DNA of 64,000 bases from Nostoc sp. LEGE 06077 (GCF_015207705.1 NZ_JADEWI010000006.1:146819-210818), one strand, 5' to 3'. Numbered from the stretch's first letter, positions 9,065 to 19,306 are shown. Notes: generated by a model not told the origin, from the sequence alone. Numbers and translations: made by a program.

Positions 9065-9205
9065 AGAAATTACTTCTTTTACTAAAAGCAAAAGGGCTTT
9101 TCTGAATTGAGCTTTGTCTACTATCAGTAATTAACATTTTGATAATTACTGAGACTAGACAAAACTCAAAAACTAAATAGATAGCCAACATCAGCTATTG
9201 ATTAG

Positions 9206-9367
9206 TTATTTAATCTGTGTCTCAGATGTTTGAATTGCTATACTTACAAGTTTTGTGGTTGGTTTAGCTGGAAATGTGATTATAGAATCGATAAATTTAA
9301 TTGCTGTGGTAACAGTATTCACATAAACAGAACAAACTAGCTCAAGAATAGTAAATTGTATGCTCAT
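9206..9367 (-). pseudogene. Decayed HMA-type copper chaperone
   Basis: Reading minus from the ATG at 9367 gives 53 codons starting MSIQFTILELVCSVYVNTV and ending SIAIQTSETQIK before TAA at 9206. This aligns end to end with the intact chaperone at 18955-19149 (MTIQLTVPKLACSACVNTI, ETQASETAIKEAIASVGYPSI), but the metal site CSAC has become CSVY and the last eleven residues are lost. The promoter upstream is also worn. Seen directly in the sequence; loss of metal binding is inferred from the missing second cysteine. Confidence 0.75.
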
Positions 9368-9446
9368 AATGTTTAACCCTCATCGAACATGACTGATTTT
9401 TGAAGATGAGCGAGTGATTTATGAATCATCTACTCAACATAAAGTG

Positions 9447-9478
9447 AGTTTAAATTGTCTAGTTGAGTGGAGAGTCAA
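9447..9478 (-). promoter_or_regulatory. Degenerate MerR-type promoter
   Basis: On the minus strand: TTGACT (9473-9478), a 20-bp spacer starting CTCC, then TAAACT (9447-9452). The left operator arm CTCC is kept but the right arm GGAG has become AGAC, so the dyad is broken. It stands in the same position relative to the decayed chaperone as the intact site at 19225 does to the functional one. Confidence 0.65.
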
Positions 9479-9585
9479 TAGGAAAAATCAAGAAATTCTT
9501 AGTTTTTTGATTTGAATTAATAAAAAATACGTTCATTTTCTAGTGAACGTATTGTTAAAATTTTTTTTTAGATTAAACCTAATTT

Positions 9586-9993
9586 TTAATTAATAATGGG
9601 GCAAATTGTTGGATAATATGTTTCGGATTGAATTTCCCAGCCAGACAGCATCCCTGACAAATCTTGTCTCAAAATAAGTAATTGCTGGATCTGATCATCA
9701 ATAGCTTGTACCTTATCCTCAAGCTTGGTTTTTATATGTTCACACGGTAATTCTCCCTGATCATGAACATTCAAAAATTCTTTGATTTCGCCTAAAGTTA
9801 ACCCCAGACTTTGGGCGCGTTTAATAAAGTGCAGGCGAGCTAAAATATCAGTATTAAATAATCTGAATCCACCCTCAGTTCTGCCTGATGATTTGAGTAG
9901 ACCAAGTTCTTCATAGTAGCGAATAGTTTTAATTGGTACGCCACTTTCTTTAGCAACTACACCAATCTGTTTTGACTTTTCTTGAACTAGCAT
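9586..9993 (-). CDS. MerR-family heavy-metal-responsive regulator (copy 1)
   Basis: 135 residues. N-terminal winged helix (IGVVAKESGVPIKTIRYYEE, GGFRLFNTDILARLHFIKRAQ), then a dimerisation helix (KLEDKVQAIDDQIQQLLILR) and a short metal-binding tail. Cysteines at 84 (ELPCEHI) and 131 (TICPII). In CueR the position of Cys84 is Ser77; a cysteine there is typical of sensors for divalent metals (ZntR, CadR, MerR), while the CPII tail is CueR-like. The CueR Cys112 equivalent is absent. It activates by underwinding 19-20-bp-spacer promoters, several of which occur in this window. Its own promoter at 10026-10057 is one, implying autoregulation. About 75% identical by eye to copy 2 at 20151. Confidence 0.9.
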   Translation of the reverse strand: MLVQEKSKQIGVVAKESGVPIKTIRYYEELGLLKSSGRTEGGFRLFNTDILARLHFIKRAQSLGLTLGEIKEFLNVHDQGELPCEHIKTKLEDKVQAIDDQIQQLLILRQDLSGMLSGWEIQSETYYPTICPIIN

Positions 9994-10025
9994 AATTACT
10001 TCTCTTAAATTTAATCGTCTACTTT

Positions 10026-10057
10026 ATCCTAGATTCTCCAGTCAGATGGAGAGTCAA
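10026..10057 (-). promoter_or_regulatory. MerR-type promoter of merR copy 1
   Basis: Minus strand: TTGACT (10052-10057), spacer of 20 bp with dyad CTCCATCTGACTGGAG, then TAGGAT (10026-10031). The overlong spacer and central dyad are the hallmark of MerR-activated promoters. Confidence 0.8.
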
Positions 10058-10149
10058 GTATCAATTCGATTAAAAATAATGGGGTAAAGTGAAAACCCCC
10101 TAAGCTCAAGCCAGGGGATGTACGCCAAGTTAAGAATTCTCGGTTATTT

Positions 10150-11147
10150 TCAACGGAGTACGTCAATTCCTGATTGTTTTGTTAACTTACCTGCTTGATT
10201 CCTTGACTTTGGTACACCTGCAAATTGCAGACGAATCTGGCTAATAACGATATACAGGATAGGTACTACAAACAAACTCAAGAAAGTTGCAACGAACATT
10301 CCACCAAAGACAGCCGTACCGAGAGATTGACGACTAGCTGAACCTGCACCTGTCGCCACAGCGAGCGGCCAAATTCCTAGTAGAGTTGAAATAGCAGTCA
10401 TGAGAATTGGTCGTAAGCGTTCGCCAGAAGCTTTCACGGCGGCTTTGGTAATCGAAAAACCTTGTTCGCGTAATTGGTTAGCAAATTCGACAATTAAAAT
10501 TGCATTCTTGCTGGCTAAACCAATTAACATGACTAATCCAACCTGACAGTAAACATCGTTATACAAGCCACGCCATGATTGAGCTAACAATGCTCCTAAA
10601 ACGGCTAAGGGAACTGATAATAAAATAATCAAAGGGTCTACGAAGTTATTGTATTGAGCAGCTAGCACTAAGAAAACGAAGAAAATCCCTAGACCAAAAA
10701 TAATTGGTGCTTGTCCACCAGATTCTAATTCTTCTAAAGAAATACCTGACCATTCGTAACCCATGTTTTTCGGTAAGACAGTAGCCGCTAAATTTTTCAT
10801 CGCTTCTATTGCTTGTCCAGAGCTAAAACCAGGAGCAGCTGCACCATTAATTTCTATTGACCGATAGAGGTTATAGTGATTAATTGTTTGCGGCCCGGTG
10901 GTTGGTGTAACCTTCACCAAACTACTTAGGGAAATCATCTCACCCCGTCCAGAACGCACATATAGTTGTCCAATATCTTCTGGGTTAGAGCGAAACTGTT
11001 GATCTGCTTGGACATAGACTCGGTATGTGCGACCAAAAGCATTAAAGTCATTGACGTAGCGGGAACCGATGAAAGTCTGCAAGGTGCTGAAAATGTCTCT
11101 GACAGGGACTTGTAAGGCTTCGGCTTTTTCTCGGTCTACTTCGATAA
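10150..11147 (-). pseudogene. 3' part of AcrB-type RND pump, split by a transposon
   Basis: The minus-strand frame begins, after the transposon end, at EVDREKAEALQVPVRDIF and runs about 330 residues: the second porter half (TFIGSRYVNDFNAFGRTY), then membrane segments with VFLVLAAQYNNFVDPLIILL, VGLVMLIGLASKNAILIVEFANQ and GTAVFGGMFVATFLSLFVVPILY, as in the HAE-1 (AcrB/MexB) branch. Joining it to the 15174-17360 part at the duplicated GATAA restores NAPQLLIEVDREKAEAL in frame and a protein of about 1059 residues. The insertion therefore looks recent. Without precise excision the pump is inactive; an ATG created at the transposon edge (11172) could express only this half. Confidence 0.9.
11143..11147. 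repeat. Target site duplication (GATAA), left copy
   Basis: GATAA directly outside the left terminal repeat; the matching copy is at 15174-15178 outside the right one. Five base pairs is the duplication length made by Tn3-family transposases. Confidence 0.9.
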
Positions 11148-11184
11148 GGCGTAAATAGAAGGTTCGTGTCACCAGGTGCAGCCT
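11148..11184 (+). repeat. Left terminal inverted repeat
   Basis: Begins GGCGTAAATAGAAGGTTCG and matches the right end with mismatches at positions 5, 25 and 28 of 37. Outer bases GGCG rather than the GGGG of Tn3 itself. Confidence 0.9.
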
Positions 11185-11249
11185 TGTAAAGTTATGTAAA
11201 AATGACCGATTTTTCAGGGTTAATTGATAAGAAATACAAATGAGAACAT

Positions 11250-11274
11250 TGCCTAGTTTGTCTCCTTATAGGCA
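11250..11274. other. Candidate recombination (resolution) site
   Basis: TGCCTA (11250-11255) and TAGGCA (11269-11274) form an inverted repeat with a 13-bp centre, nested in CATTG...CAATG, between the transposon end and the recombinase gene. The position is typical of the core site used by a TnpI-type tyrosine recombinase to resolve cointegrates. Inferred from symmetry and location only. Confidence 0.45.
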
Positions 11275-11316
11275 AAGTACAATGAAAATATAGACCTCAG
11301 CATGAGGACTTGACCC

Positions 11317-11937
11317 ATGCTATCTATCACTATCCAACATCCATTTTCGGCAAAGATATTTTCTCAAAATACTCCCCCGTCCAAAAAATCATCTCAGAGG
11401 GAAAGAGAATATCTGCGGCCATCAGAAGTCAACGCCATGATTGGTGCTGCTCAAAAAGTAGGTCGTCATGGTGTTAGAGATGGAGCAATCATTTTATTGA
11501 TGTTTCGTCACGGACTAAGAACTGCCGAATTAGTGGCTTTGAAATGGTCGCAAATGGATTTAGTAGGAGGTTATATAGAGATACATCGTGTCAAAAATGG
11601 TCATGACAGCATACATCCTCTACGTTCTCCCGAATTAAGAGCTTTGCGTCAAATTCAAAGAGATTACCCCGATTCGAGTTACGTTTTCGTATCTGAACGC
11701 AAAGCACCTCTATCAACTCGTTCAATCCGTCATATCATAGCCAGAGCGGGAGAAATTGCTAAAATCGCTTGGACAGTTCATCCTCATCAACTACGTCATG
11801 CTTGTGGCTACTATTTAGCATCCCTTGGTCATGATACCAGAGCGATTCAAGACTATTTAGGACATAAGAATATACACCACACAGTTCGTTATACTCAAAT
11901 GTCACCTCAAAGATTTGAAAAGTTCTGGAGGGATTAA
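11317..11937 (+). CDS. Tyrosine recombinase of the transposon (TnpI-like resolvase)
   Basis: 206 residues, a minimal catalytic domain of the FimB/XerC type without the long core-binding domain. The catalytic residues are visible: Arg in HGLRTAELV, His-x-x-Arg in [10 protein letters not shown], His in [13 protein letters not shown] and the nucleophile Tyr in VRYTQMSP. A Lys in RVKNGHD fits the beta-hairpin lysine. It should resolve the cointegrate formed by Tn3-type replicative transposition, at a site upstream of its start. The stop codon overlaps that of tnpA, which is convergent. Tyrosine resolvases are less common than serine TnpR in this family. Confidence 0.88.
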   Translation: MLSITIQHPFSAKIFSQNTPPSKKSSQREREYLRPSEVNAMIGAAQKVGRHGVRDGAIILLMFRHGLRTAELVALKWSQMDLVGGYIEIHRVKNGHDSIHPLRSPELRALRQIQRDYPDSSYVFVSERKAPLSTRSIRHIIARAGEIAKIAWTVHPHQLRHACGYYLASLGHDTRAIQDYLGHKNIHHTVRYTQMSPQRFEKFWRD

Positions 11938-14912
11938 GCAACCAGTTGTTGTGTCAAACCAGCAATTCTCTCGTTGAGATCCAGCTTAAATGTACCATAA
12001 GGATTGACATGACTGAAAATCAAAGGAGTAATTGCTCTTTTATCGACTTCAGTTAACTTTTGCTGCCAATGCTTCTGCTCCAGAACACTCTGAATCATCA
12101 AAGTATTCACATAGACTAAACATATCTGCAATAGGTGCAAAGATAAAACTGATAACTCCTGACTTTCCAAGCGATTAGAAGCAAACTCTCCACCCTTACC
12201 GTAGAAGATAAAATCATTAACCCCATTCCATCTTTCTACTACATTTAATCCTTCATTAACTTCTCGCCGTACCTCTGTTGAGTCAAGGTACTGACACAGA
12301 AAAATCGTTTTTATCACCCGACCTAATTCCAATAATGCCAGATAAGTAGGATGTTTAAAGGGATTTTTGCTAAAACGTTTGAGAATTGACTCTGTTTCAG
12401 CTGTTCCCAACTTTAAAGCAGTAGTAAACTTCACCATCTGGTCATACTGTTGACGAATCAAATCCCAGTTGATTGGGCGAGTCAGAATCGGTTGTAGATT
12501 AGGGTAAGCATCACTTTGTCCAACGTGAGGACGATATAACTTTTGCACCTTAATCCGTTTCAATCTGGGCATTAACTGAAATCCCAATAAGTGAGTAAAG
12601 GCAAACGCCACTTCACTTTGACCATGACTATCAACATAATTTTTCTGCACATTCATATTAGTACAGTGGCGTAAAACCCCTTCAATCATCGCCGCCACCT
12701 CACTACTAGAACAAGTTTTGAGTTGGGAATAAATACAGGTAGATTTTTTCTCGACGTGCCAATAAATCATCACTCCTCGACCCCCATAACGGAGATGATA
12801 CTGGGTTAGAAGATTCTGATCCCATGCGCCAAAATGTTTGCTATCACTGGCGCAGGTAGTAGTTCCTTCTCCCCAAATATGAGGTAAGCGAATAGAGAAG
12901 ATAGCATTAATAACATCACCAATTGCACTGCGTAACTGGTCTTTGTGAATATACCGACGACGTACATAAAGTAAATCTTGATAGTTTTCGCCATTAATAC
13001 CTGTATTAATTCTCTTTAATCCAGTATTAGTTCCCATGCCATAAAGACACAGTAATAATCGCTTTTGTAGTGTTTCTCTGTCTATAATCTCTCTCGCACC
13101 CATACTTGTGAAGTTACGGGTAAAATCTACTCTTAAATCCGTTTCCTTGAGAATGTCTAAAAGACTGGTATGCTCCCAAATTTTGTTAATTTCTCCCTTG
13201 AGTTGTTTAAGATTAATGGGTTCAGGTGCAGAGTCTATAGGGCTAAGTCTAATAAAACTTTGACCTTTCTTTCCGATAATAGTAACATCTTGGTTCTTGG
13301 GCATTCCTTTATCTAATTTTTCTAGCCCCTGTGCCATTTGTGCTTGTAAGTTTGAGATAAAGGTTTCTACATCTAATGGAAGACTTAAAGCCTGATAGTA
13401 GACTTGACGGTGTTGTTCAAAATCAGTAGGTAAATCATGATCTGGATTACCATAACGAGATGCTCCTACTACCCAAATTTCTTTACAACTGAGTCTTTCT
13501 CTCAGAGCTTGTAACACGCTAATTTCGTAGTTAATCCGGTTAATTCTATCTTTGCCATCAGAATCTTTTTCTAAGAGAATTTCTTTCCAACCACTTTTGA
13601 GAACTCCATCAATCGGTATAGTTTCTCCGTTGTCATAATATCGGGATTTACTTTGAGCATATTTTTTTAGTAGTTCTAATGCCTGAATTACAGGGCGATG
13701 AATATCATTATTAGAACAAAATTCTAAGACTTCTAATAGTTGAGGAATCAGCCGTCGATAGTGACTAGCAAAAGAAGAACGCATTACAGTATGTACTCTT
13801 TGACGATAAGCTGTACCAGTTGCTTTATATTCAGCCACTAAATCTCTAAGAGTTTTCTGAGAAACTACAGGATATATAACTTTTTCAATAACTCCCGAAG
13901 GTTCAGCTACAGCTACTTCTGCAATGCGAAATAAAATATTAGTTTTTCCGGTTACTTCTTTAAAGTCCGAGACTAATTCTTTGTTGATCCGCCTTTCCGC
14001 TCTTGTCCCAATTCGTTGAATAATTGACATTAGTAATTCGATGAGATTATCAGTAATCTCTTGAGCGCGTTGAACACAAAACGCTGCCATCAGAGTATAG
14101 CGAATCGCCGGGGGATGTTGCCGTAAAAGGTAAGGAGTTTCTGTAGCCGCCCGATGACGGTAGGTTTTAATTAGTTTGGGTGATATTCCTTCAAATAAGT
14201 CAAGGGGTAAACCAATACCGTGAATCCGTTTGAGTTTTTCGATTTCAGTTAGGAAACTTTCTAAGCCAACAGGCCCCGGATCTGTTTTGAGAAAGGCAAA
14301 CTCAGAAGTTTTTAGTTTCAGAGAATCCTGTTTTTCTTCTGCATTCAGAGAATGTTCTGTGATTAAGAGAATATCAATTTCAGCCAGGTTTTCTTTTGAT
14401 AACACAGAAAGTGTATGATAGCAGAAGTCACTTTCATACTGACTGATAGCACTACGAATCAAACGCTCAATTCTTCCTGATGTGGGCGGTTCGATTTGCA
14501 ATTCTCTCCATCTTTGATAGACACTTTCAACTAGTGATTCAAACTTTTGTTCATGAGGTAATACTTCTTTAATTAGCCAGTCGCTCATTTCTACTGAATC
14601 TTGGACGGTAGCTACTCTAAAATTAAATAAACGACGAATTTCAACACGATAAACTTTTGCGGTTCGTCCTTGCCAATCATAATCTGAGTATGAGCTTTCA
14701 GGAATTTTAAGTTGATTTGCTATGTAAGAGATAATAATTTGAGGAATAGACGATTTTTCATCAGGAAAATAGGTAAAAATCTGAAAATGTTTTAAGAACA
14801 AAGCAAACCCAATCTGATTACCGCCGACTTTGTTTCTGACTAATTCTAATTCCGTTGGCAGAAGTGTCCAGTTTTCAATTAATTCTTCTGTATCCCAATT
14901 TGGCTTGACCAT
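11934..14912 (-). CDS. tnpA: Tn3-family transposase
   Basis: 992 residues, the normal length for Tn3-type TnpA. The N-terminal part ([22 protein letters not shown]) is the DUF4158-type DNA-binding region; the catalytic C-terminal half shows the DDE triad in [30 protein letters not shown] and [17 protein letters not shown]. It binds the 37-bp ends and carries out replicative transposition. No frameshift or stop is visible. ATG at 14912; gene-free sequence of about 220 bp separates it from the right end. Confidence 0.95.
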   Translation of the reverse strand: MVKPNWDTEELIENWTLLPTELELVRNKVGGNQIGFALFLKHFQIFTYFPDEKSSIPQIIISYIANQLKIPESSYSDYDWQGRTAKVYRVEIRRLFNFRVATVQDSVEMSDWLIKEVLPHEQKFESLVESVYQRWRELQIEPPTSGRIERLIRSAISQYESDFCYHTLSVLSKENLAEIDILLITEHSLNAEEKQDSLKLKTSEFAFLKTDPGPVGLESFLTEIEKLKRIHGIGLPLDLFEGISPKLIKTYRHRAATETPYLLRQHPPAIRYTLMAAFCVQRAQEITDNLIELLMSIIQRIGTRAERRINKELVSDFKEVTGKTNILFRIAEVAVAEPSGVIEKVIYPVVSQKTLRDLVAEYKATGTAYRQRVHTVMRSSFASHYRRLIPQLLEVLEFCSNNDIHRPVIQALELLKKYAQSKSRYYDNGETIPIDGVLKSGWKEILLEKDSDGKDRINRINYEISVLQALRERLSCKEIWVVGASRYGNPDHDLPTDFEQHRQVYYQALSLPLDVETFISNLQAQMAQGLEKLDKGMPKNQDVTIIGKKGQSFIRLSPIDSAPEPINLKQLKGEINKIWEHTSLLDILKETDLRVDFTRNFTSMGAREIIDRETLQKRLLLCLYGMGTNTGLKRINTGINGENYQDLLYVRRRYIHKDQLRSAIGDVINAIFSIRLPHIWGEGTTTCASDSKHFGAWDQNLLTQYHLRYGGRGVMIYWHVEKKSTCIYSQLKTCSSSEVAAMIEGVLRHCTNMNVQKNYVDSHGQSEVAFAFTHLLGFQLMPRLKRIKVQKLYRPHVGQSDAYPNLQPILTRPINWDLIRQQYDQMVKFTTALKLGTAETESILKRFSKNPFKHPTYLALLELGRVIKTIFLCQYLDSTEVRREVNEGLNVVERWNGVNDFIFYGKGGEFASNRLESQELSVLSLHLLQICLVYVNTLMIQSVLEQKHWQQKLTEVDKRAITPLIFSHVNPYGTFKLDLNERIAGLTQQLVA

Positions 14913-15136
14913 TCATCTTCTTCCCATCATTTGAAAGCCTGAGTATTTCTCAAGCGAGTATATGAGAAAAGATTGTTGCACTATAAGAAATCAATCAACG
15001 ACACAGATTTTAGACTATTTGTCAACTATTTAAAAAAAATATATTTAGAAAACTTATGAATTAGAGGTAAAAAGGGGGCTAAGAGAAAAAAGTTATTCAA
15101 AGGCTAGAATCCATATATATCAAGTGTTCTAGCCAC

Positions 15137-15173
15137 AGGCTGCACTTGATGACACGAACCTTCTATTTTCGCC
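15137..15173 (-). repeat. Right terminal inverted repeat
   Basis: Reverse complement begins GGCGAAAATAGAAGGTTCG. Ends at 15173 immediately before the second GATAA (15174-15178). Confidence 0.9.
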
Positions 15174-17360
15174 GATAAGTAACTGTGGTGCATTAGCTGT
15201 GTAGGTACTGAATACTCCTTGTAGTCCTGGTGTTTGATTTGCTTTGCCGATCAAATCGTGGCTGATTTTGACTAAATTATTGATATCACTATTATTTCTG
15301 TCTCCTCTATCTTGCAGTTGAAACACAAAACCACCCACACTACCTAAACTTTGGATAGTAGGAGGATTCACCGCAAACACGGCTGCGTCTTTGATTGCTG
15401 ACAGCCCGCCTCTAGCTCGATTTACAATTGCTGATGCTGTTTGTTGGGCTGTTTTTCGCACATCCCAAGATTTTAGCGGTGCAAATATCAAGCCTCTGTT
15501 GGGAGTATTACCACTAAAACCAACACCACCCATTGCAAAAGTACCTTGAATCTCTGGTATCTTCAGCAGTGTTTTTTCTGCTTGCATGGCAACTTCACGG
15601 GTGTAGTTGAGTGAAGTGCCATCTGGCCCCTGCATTAAGTTAATAAAATAGCCTTGGTCTTCTTCTGGTAAAAATGCTGTCGGGACGCGCAGGTAAAGCC
15701 AGCCTGTCCACACTAAAGATGCAATAAACAGTATCACAACAACGATTTTGAAGTTGATGAGCAACCGCAGAATTTGTTGATATCCTTTTTGCACCCAGTC
15801 AAGTAACCAATTAATCGCCGCAAAAATCCAGCCTGGTAAACCGCGTGGTTTTTGAGTTTTCCGCAACAACATAGCCGCTAGAGCAGGCGTGAGGGTAATC
15901 GCGTTAAAAGTTGAAAGTACAATTGAGAATGCGATCGTCAGTGCAAATTGTTTATATAGTTGTCCCGTTGTTCCAGGGAAGAATCCCACAGGAACAAATA
16001 CAGCCAAGAGTACAAGGGATGTAGCAATTACCGCCCCAAATAGTTCGTGCATTGATTGGGATGCAGCTTTATGGGGGCTTAAACCCTTTTCTTGAATCAA
16101 CCGAGTTATATCTTCAACAACAACGATCGCATCATCTACAACCATGCCACTTGCTAAGGTTAAACCAAACAGAGTCAAGCTGTTAAGCGAAAAATCGAAA
16201 ACCTTAACAAAAGCAAACGTTCCAATTAATGAAACCGGAATTGTAATTGCAGGAATGATCGTAGTGCGCCAGTCTTGCAAGAAAATAAAAATTACGATGA
16301 CAACCAGCACAATGGCTTCTAATAAAGTTTTGACAACTTCCTTGCGCGACGCTTCGACAAATAGTGAAGAATCATAGGGAAATTCATATTTCAAACCAGG
16401 TGGAAAATCCTCTGCAATTCTCGCCATTTCCACTTTTACAGCTTTGGCAATATTTAAAGCATTGCTCCCAGGAATTTGCAGAATTTGATAGCCAACAGCA
16501 ACGTGACCACTATAGCGAGCAAAGGAACTGTAATTTTCTGCCCCGAGTTCAGCACGACCAACATCTTTAAGTTTCACTAATGTGCCATCTGTAGCCGCTT
16601 TGATGACCATGTTTTCAAATTCGTCAGCTTCTTTTAACCGCCCTTGAGTTTGCAACTCAATTTGATACATTTGCCCATCGGGTGCGGGTGGCTGTCCAAT
16701 ACTCCCAATACCTAACTGTAAATTTTGTTGGTGAAGTGCGTTAATTACATCCTCAGTGGTAAGTTTACGATTAGCAAGTTGAGTCGGGTCAAGCCACAAC
16801 CGCATCGCATAGCGGCGATCGCCAAAAGTCGCAATGTTACCTACACCTTTGATGCGTCTGAGACGGTCTAAAACATAAAGGTCGGCGTAGTTACTAATAA
16901 AAGTATCATCGTACTTATCGCCTTCACTATATAAAGCCATCGCTAAGACGATTCCACTCGATTGCTTAGTAACAGAAACGCCTGTTTGTCGGACAACTTC
17001 TGGCAGTTTTGGTTCTGCAAGCAAGACGCGATTCTGCACATCAGCCGCAGCAGTATCAATGTCGTAGCCTTGGTCAAAAGTGACGATGATGTTGCTAGTA
17101 CCGTCACTGCTGCTGGTTGAAGTGATATATTTCAAACCTTCAACACCATTAATTTGTCGTTCTAAAACTGTTGTGACTGTCTCTTCTACAACTTGCGCGC
17201 TCGCACCAATGTAATTAGCGGTGACATTGATTTGTACGGGGCTGATATCTGGGTACTGTTCTACTGGTAGTAGGGGAATGCTGATTATCCCTACCATGAG
17301 CATTACTAAAGCACAGGCGATCGCAAATACAGGTCGCTTGATAAAAAAATTCGCAAACAT
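15174..17360 (-). pseudogene. 5' part of AcrB-type RND pump, split by a transposon
   Basis: About 729 native residues from the ATG at 17360 (MFANFFIKRPVFAIACALVM) up to NAPQLLI, then the frame runs into the transposon end and stops after 14 foreign residues at 15129. It shows the HAE-1 signatures SIPLLPVEQYPDISPVQINV, TFDQGYDIDTAAADVQNR and TM4 ASGMVVDDAIVVVEDI. This half holds TM1-TM7 and part of the second porter domain, so it cannot make a working pump. It is the third gene of the chaperone-adaptor-pump operon starting at 19149. HAE-1 pumps usually export drugs or organic compounds; its place behind a metal chaperone is unusual. Confidence 0.92.
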
Positions 17361-17433
17361 AGACTTATTTCTTTGTAGGTAAAAATCTGGTTGTACAGGA
17401 ATTGTTGGTTAGATTAACTACACTTTTTTGTCT

Positions 17434-17466
17434 CACGCAGAGACGCAGAGGCGCAGAGAAGAGGCA
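17434..17466. repeat. Cyanobacterial short repeat (CGCAGAG type)
   Basis: Purine-rich CGCAGAGACGCAGAGGCGCA tract with a 7-9-bp internal period, a common interspersed element of Nostocales, lying between the pump and adaptor genes. A related CACAGAGGCACAGAGG tract is at 33243. Confidence 0.7.
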
Positions 17467-17501
17467 AGAGTGTAATCGAAACTAAAACCAGTTGTAAGTA
17501 A

Positions 17502-18848
17502 CTACTGTTCAGGGAGAATGGGAGTACCATCTCTTAAGTTGAGTAAACCGGAAACAACAATTTTCTCGCCTACGGTTAAACCTTTCAGCACTTGATACTG
17601 ATTACCCTGGATACTACCTAGCTCTACGGGTTTGAGCCGTGCTACTAACTGCGATCGCTTGGGTGATGATTCAGCGACATAAACAAAGGTTTCTGCACCC
17701 AAACGGATGACAGTTGAAGTAGGAATTAATACGCCTGGGCGTTTGTCCCAAATCACTTTCGCTCTAACAAATTGGTCGGCTCGCAACTGTCTGCGGGAAT
17801 TATCAAACAATGATTTGACTAAGACTGACTGAGTATCATTGGCTGTGTTGGGAGCTATGAAAAATATGCGACTGTTTCCGAGATTTTTACCTCGTTCGTC
17901 AATTAACTGCAATGTCATTCCGGGACGCAATCGGGTTGCTTGTTGAACTGGTACGGAAATATTGACTTCTAGAGTTTGATTTTCGGTAATAGTTGCCAAT
18001 TGAGTAGAGGTATCGACAAAATCACCAATTTTGATGGGTATATCGCCTACTTTGCCAGCAAAGGGTGCGGTAATTTTGTAGTATTTCAACTGGACTTGTT
18101 GTTGTTTGGTAGCTGCTTGAGCTTGTTGTACGGCTTTTTCGGCTTGAGAGATAGCTGCTTTTTGGGCTTGAATTTGGGCATCAATTGCATTCAAACTGGC
18201 TTTAGCTGTAGCTAGTTTGTTAGCGTATTGATCCTGAGTTTGACGAGATATCGCACCTTCCGCAGCCAGGTAAGAGTACCTTTGGTAGTCCAACTCGTTT
18301 AGCTTCACATCAGCTTGCTTAGATAAACGTTCAGCTTCTATAGATTTGAGAGTCGCTTTTGCATTTTCGAGTTGCGATCGCGCCGCCATTGCAGCTGCAT
18401 CTACACCGCTAACTGCTGCTTTTTGTTCTTCTGCATCTATTTGCAGAATGGGTGTACCTGCTTTTACTTCATCCCCTGCTTGTACAAAAATCTGGGTGAT
18501 TTGTCCTTGGATTCTCGGACGCAGAGTAACTGAACGCCGAGATTGCAGGTTAGCAATAAAATTGGAACTTTGTTCAATTGTGCTTGCTTTTAGGGAGGAT
18601 AATTTTACTTGTACGCCAGGAGGTGCAGCAGCTGTAGCTACTGGGGGTTTTGCACTGGGAGTAGAGACACGCCAAACTGCAATACCTCCACCTGCTAATA
18701 GTAGAGTGAGCAATAGCCAAAGCCAAGGTCGCCGCGATCGCGGTGATGGTGATTCAGCCTCTAAATCATCGTCATCTAGAATGGGAGTCTGATTTTCCAA
18801 ATCATCATCTAAATCTAGAATAGGAGTTTGGTTTTCCAACGGGTTCAT
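17502..18848 (-). CDS. RND adaptor (AcrA/HlyD-like membrane-fusion protein)
   Basis: 448 residues from the ATG at 18848 (MNPLENQTPILD, AGGA upstream); an upstream TTG frame adds 25 unlikely residues. A cytosolic N terminus with a tandem acidic repeat (ENQTPILDxDDDLENQTPILDDDDL-like) precedes one membrane anchor (PWLWLLLTLLLAGGGIAVW, about 50-68). Then lipoyl half (GQITQIFVQAGDEVKAGTPI), a long coiled coil (residues about 135-235), second lipoyl half (ITAPFAGKVGDIPIKIGDFV) and beta-barrel. Partner of the split AcrB-type pump downstream. The duplicated acidic N-terminal motif is not standard in AcrA proteins. Confidence 0.9.
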   Translation of the reverse strand: MNPLENQTPILDLDDDLENQTPILDDDDLEAESPSPRSRRPWLWLLLTLLLAGGGIAVWRVSTPSAKPPVATAAAPPGVQVKLSSLKASTIEQSSNFIANLQSRRSVTLRPRIQGQITQIFVQAGDEVKAGTPILQIDAEEQKAAVSGVDAAAMAARSQLENAKATLKSIEAERLSKQADVKLNELDYQRYSYLAAEGAISRQTQDQYANKLATAKASLNAIDAQIQAQKAAISQAEKAVQQAQAATKQQQVQLKYYKITAPFAGKVGDIPIKIGDFVDTSTQLATITENQTLEVNISVPVQQATRLRPGMTLQLIDERGKNLGNSRIFFIAPNTANDTQSVLVKSLFDNSRRQLRADQFVRAKVIWDKRPGVLIPTSTVIRLGAETFVYVAESSPKRSQLVARLKPVELGSIQGNQYQVLKGLTVGEKIVVSGLLNLRDGTPILPEQ

Positions 18849-18909
18849 GTTTGAGCAATTTCCTGTAATTTCAATTGAGTCGAAATAATTCCTAATTAAT
18901 AGATTTTTA

Positions 18910-18937
18910 TCAACAGTTAGCAAAAGCTAACTGTTGA
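18910..18937. terminator. Intercistronic 12-bp perfect hairpin
   Basis: TCAACAGTTAGC (18910-18921), loop AAAA, GCTAACTGTTGA (18926-18937). It lies between the chaperone and adaptor genes. The T-run is on the plus-strand side, while on the minus strand TAAAAATC follows, so it is more likely a message-stabilising or attenuating hairpin for the minus operon than a full terminator. Confidence 0.55.
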
Positions 18938-18954
18938 TATTTTTTTGAAAAACC

Positions 18955-19149
18955 CTAGATTGATGGATAACCAACAGAGGCGATCGCTTCTTTAATAGCT
19001 GTCTCTGATGCTTGAGTTTCTACACTGACAGTTTTAGTTTTTGTGTCAGCTTTTACAGTGGCATCAGCATCAATTTTTAGAATTGCAGTATTGATAGTAT
19101 TTACACAAGCTGAACAAGCTAATTTAGGGACAGTAAGTTGTATTGTCAT
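18955..19149 (-). CDS. HMA-domain metallochaperone
   Basis: 64 residues from the ATG at 19149 with AGGAG upstream; the frame opens earlier at a TTG (19215) that would lie almost on the transcription start. Sequence MTIQLTVPKLACSACVNTIN has the CxxC metal site (Cys12, Cys15; the usual MxCxxC methionine is Leu), then the beta-alpha-beta-beta-alpha-beta pattern of CopZ/Atx1. It should pass Cu(I), or possibly a divalent ion, to an ATPase or pump in the cytoplasm. Driven by the MerR-type promoter at 19225-19256 and first gene of the operon with the AcrAB-like pair. Confidence 0.88.
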   Translation of the reverse strand: MTIQLTVPKLACSACVNTINTAILKIDADATVKADTKTKTVSVETQASETAIKEAIASVGYPSI

Positions 19150-19224
19150 CTCTGGAAACTCCTGATTTTTCCTACTAAATGGTTGTTTGAGTAGTGTTTT
19201 AATTGTTTTACTCAACTTGGAATT

Positions 19225-19256
19225 AGCTTAAATTCTCCATCTGCCTGGAGAGTCAA
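19225..19256 (-). promoter_or_regulatory. MerR-type promoter of the chaperone-adaptor-pump operon
   Basis: Minus strand: TTGACT (19251-19256), 20-bp spacer with dyad CTCCAGGCAGATGGAG, TAAGCT (19225-19230). Confidence 0.8.
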
Positions 19257-19306
19257 GAGGAAAATCAAAAAAGAATAAAAAATCAACCACAAATAAATCA
19301 AACAAA

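Larger units (their letters stand above)
11148..15173. mobile_element. Complete Tn3-family transposon of 4026 bp
   Basis: Bounded by 37-bp terminal inverted repeats (11148-11184 and 15137-15173) that differ at three positions, and flanked by GATAA. It encodes only a Tn3-type transposase and a tyrosine recombinase of the resolvase role, in convergent orientation with overlapping stop codons; there is no cargo gene. It interrupts the AcrB-type pump gene. Both ends and both genes look intact, so the element is probably still mobile. Confidence 0.93.

Noticed and set aside
10074..10125. CCCCT...AGGGG hairpin after merR copy 1, considered as an IS200/IS605 end or terminator
   Set aside because: The stem is only five pairs and there is no transposase remnant or T-run nearby.
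15189..18800. Several plus-strand frames of 60-148 codons opposite the pump and adaptor genes
   Set aside because: They are antisense shadows of clearly conserved RND and adaptor proteins, without start signals.
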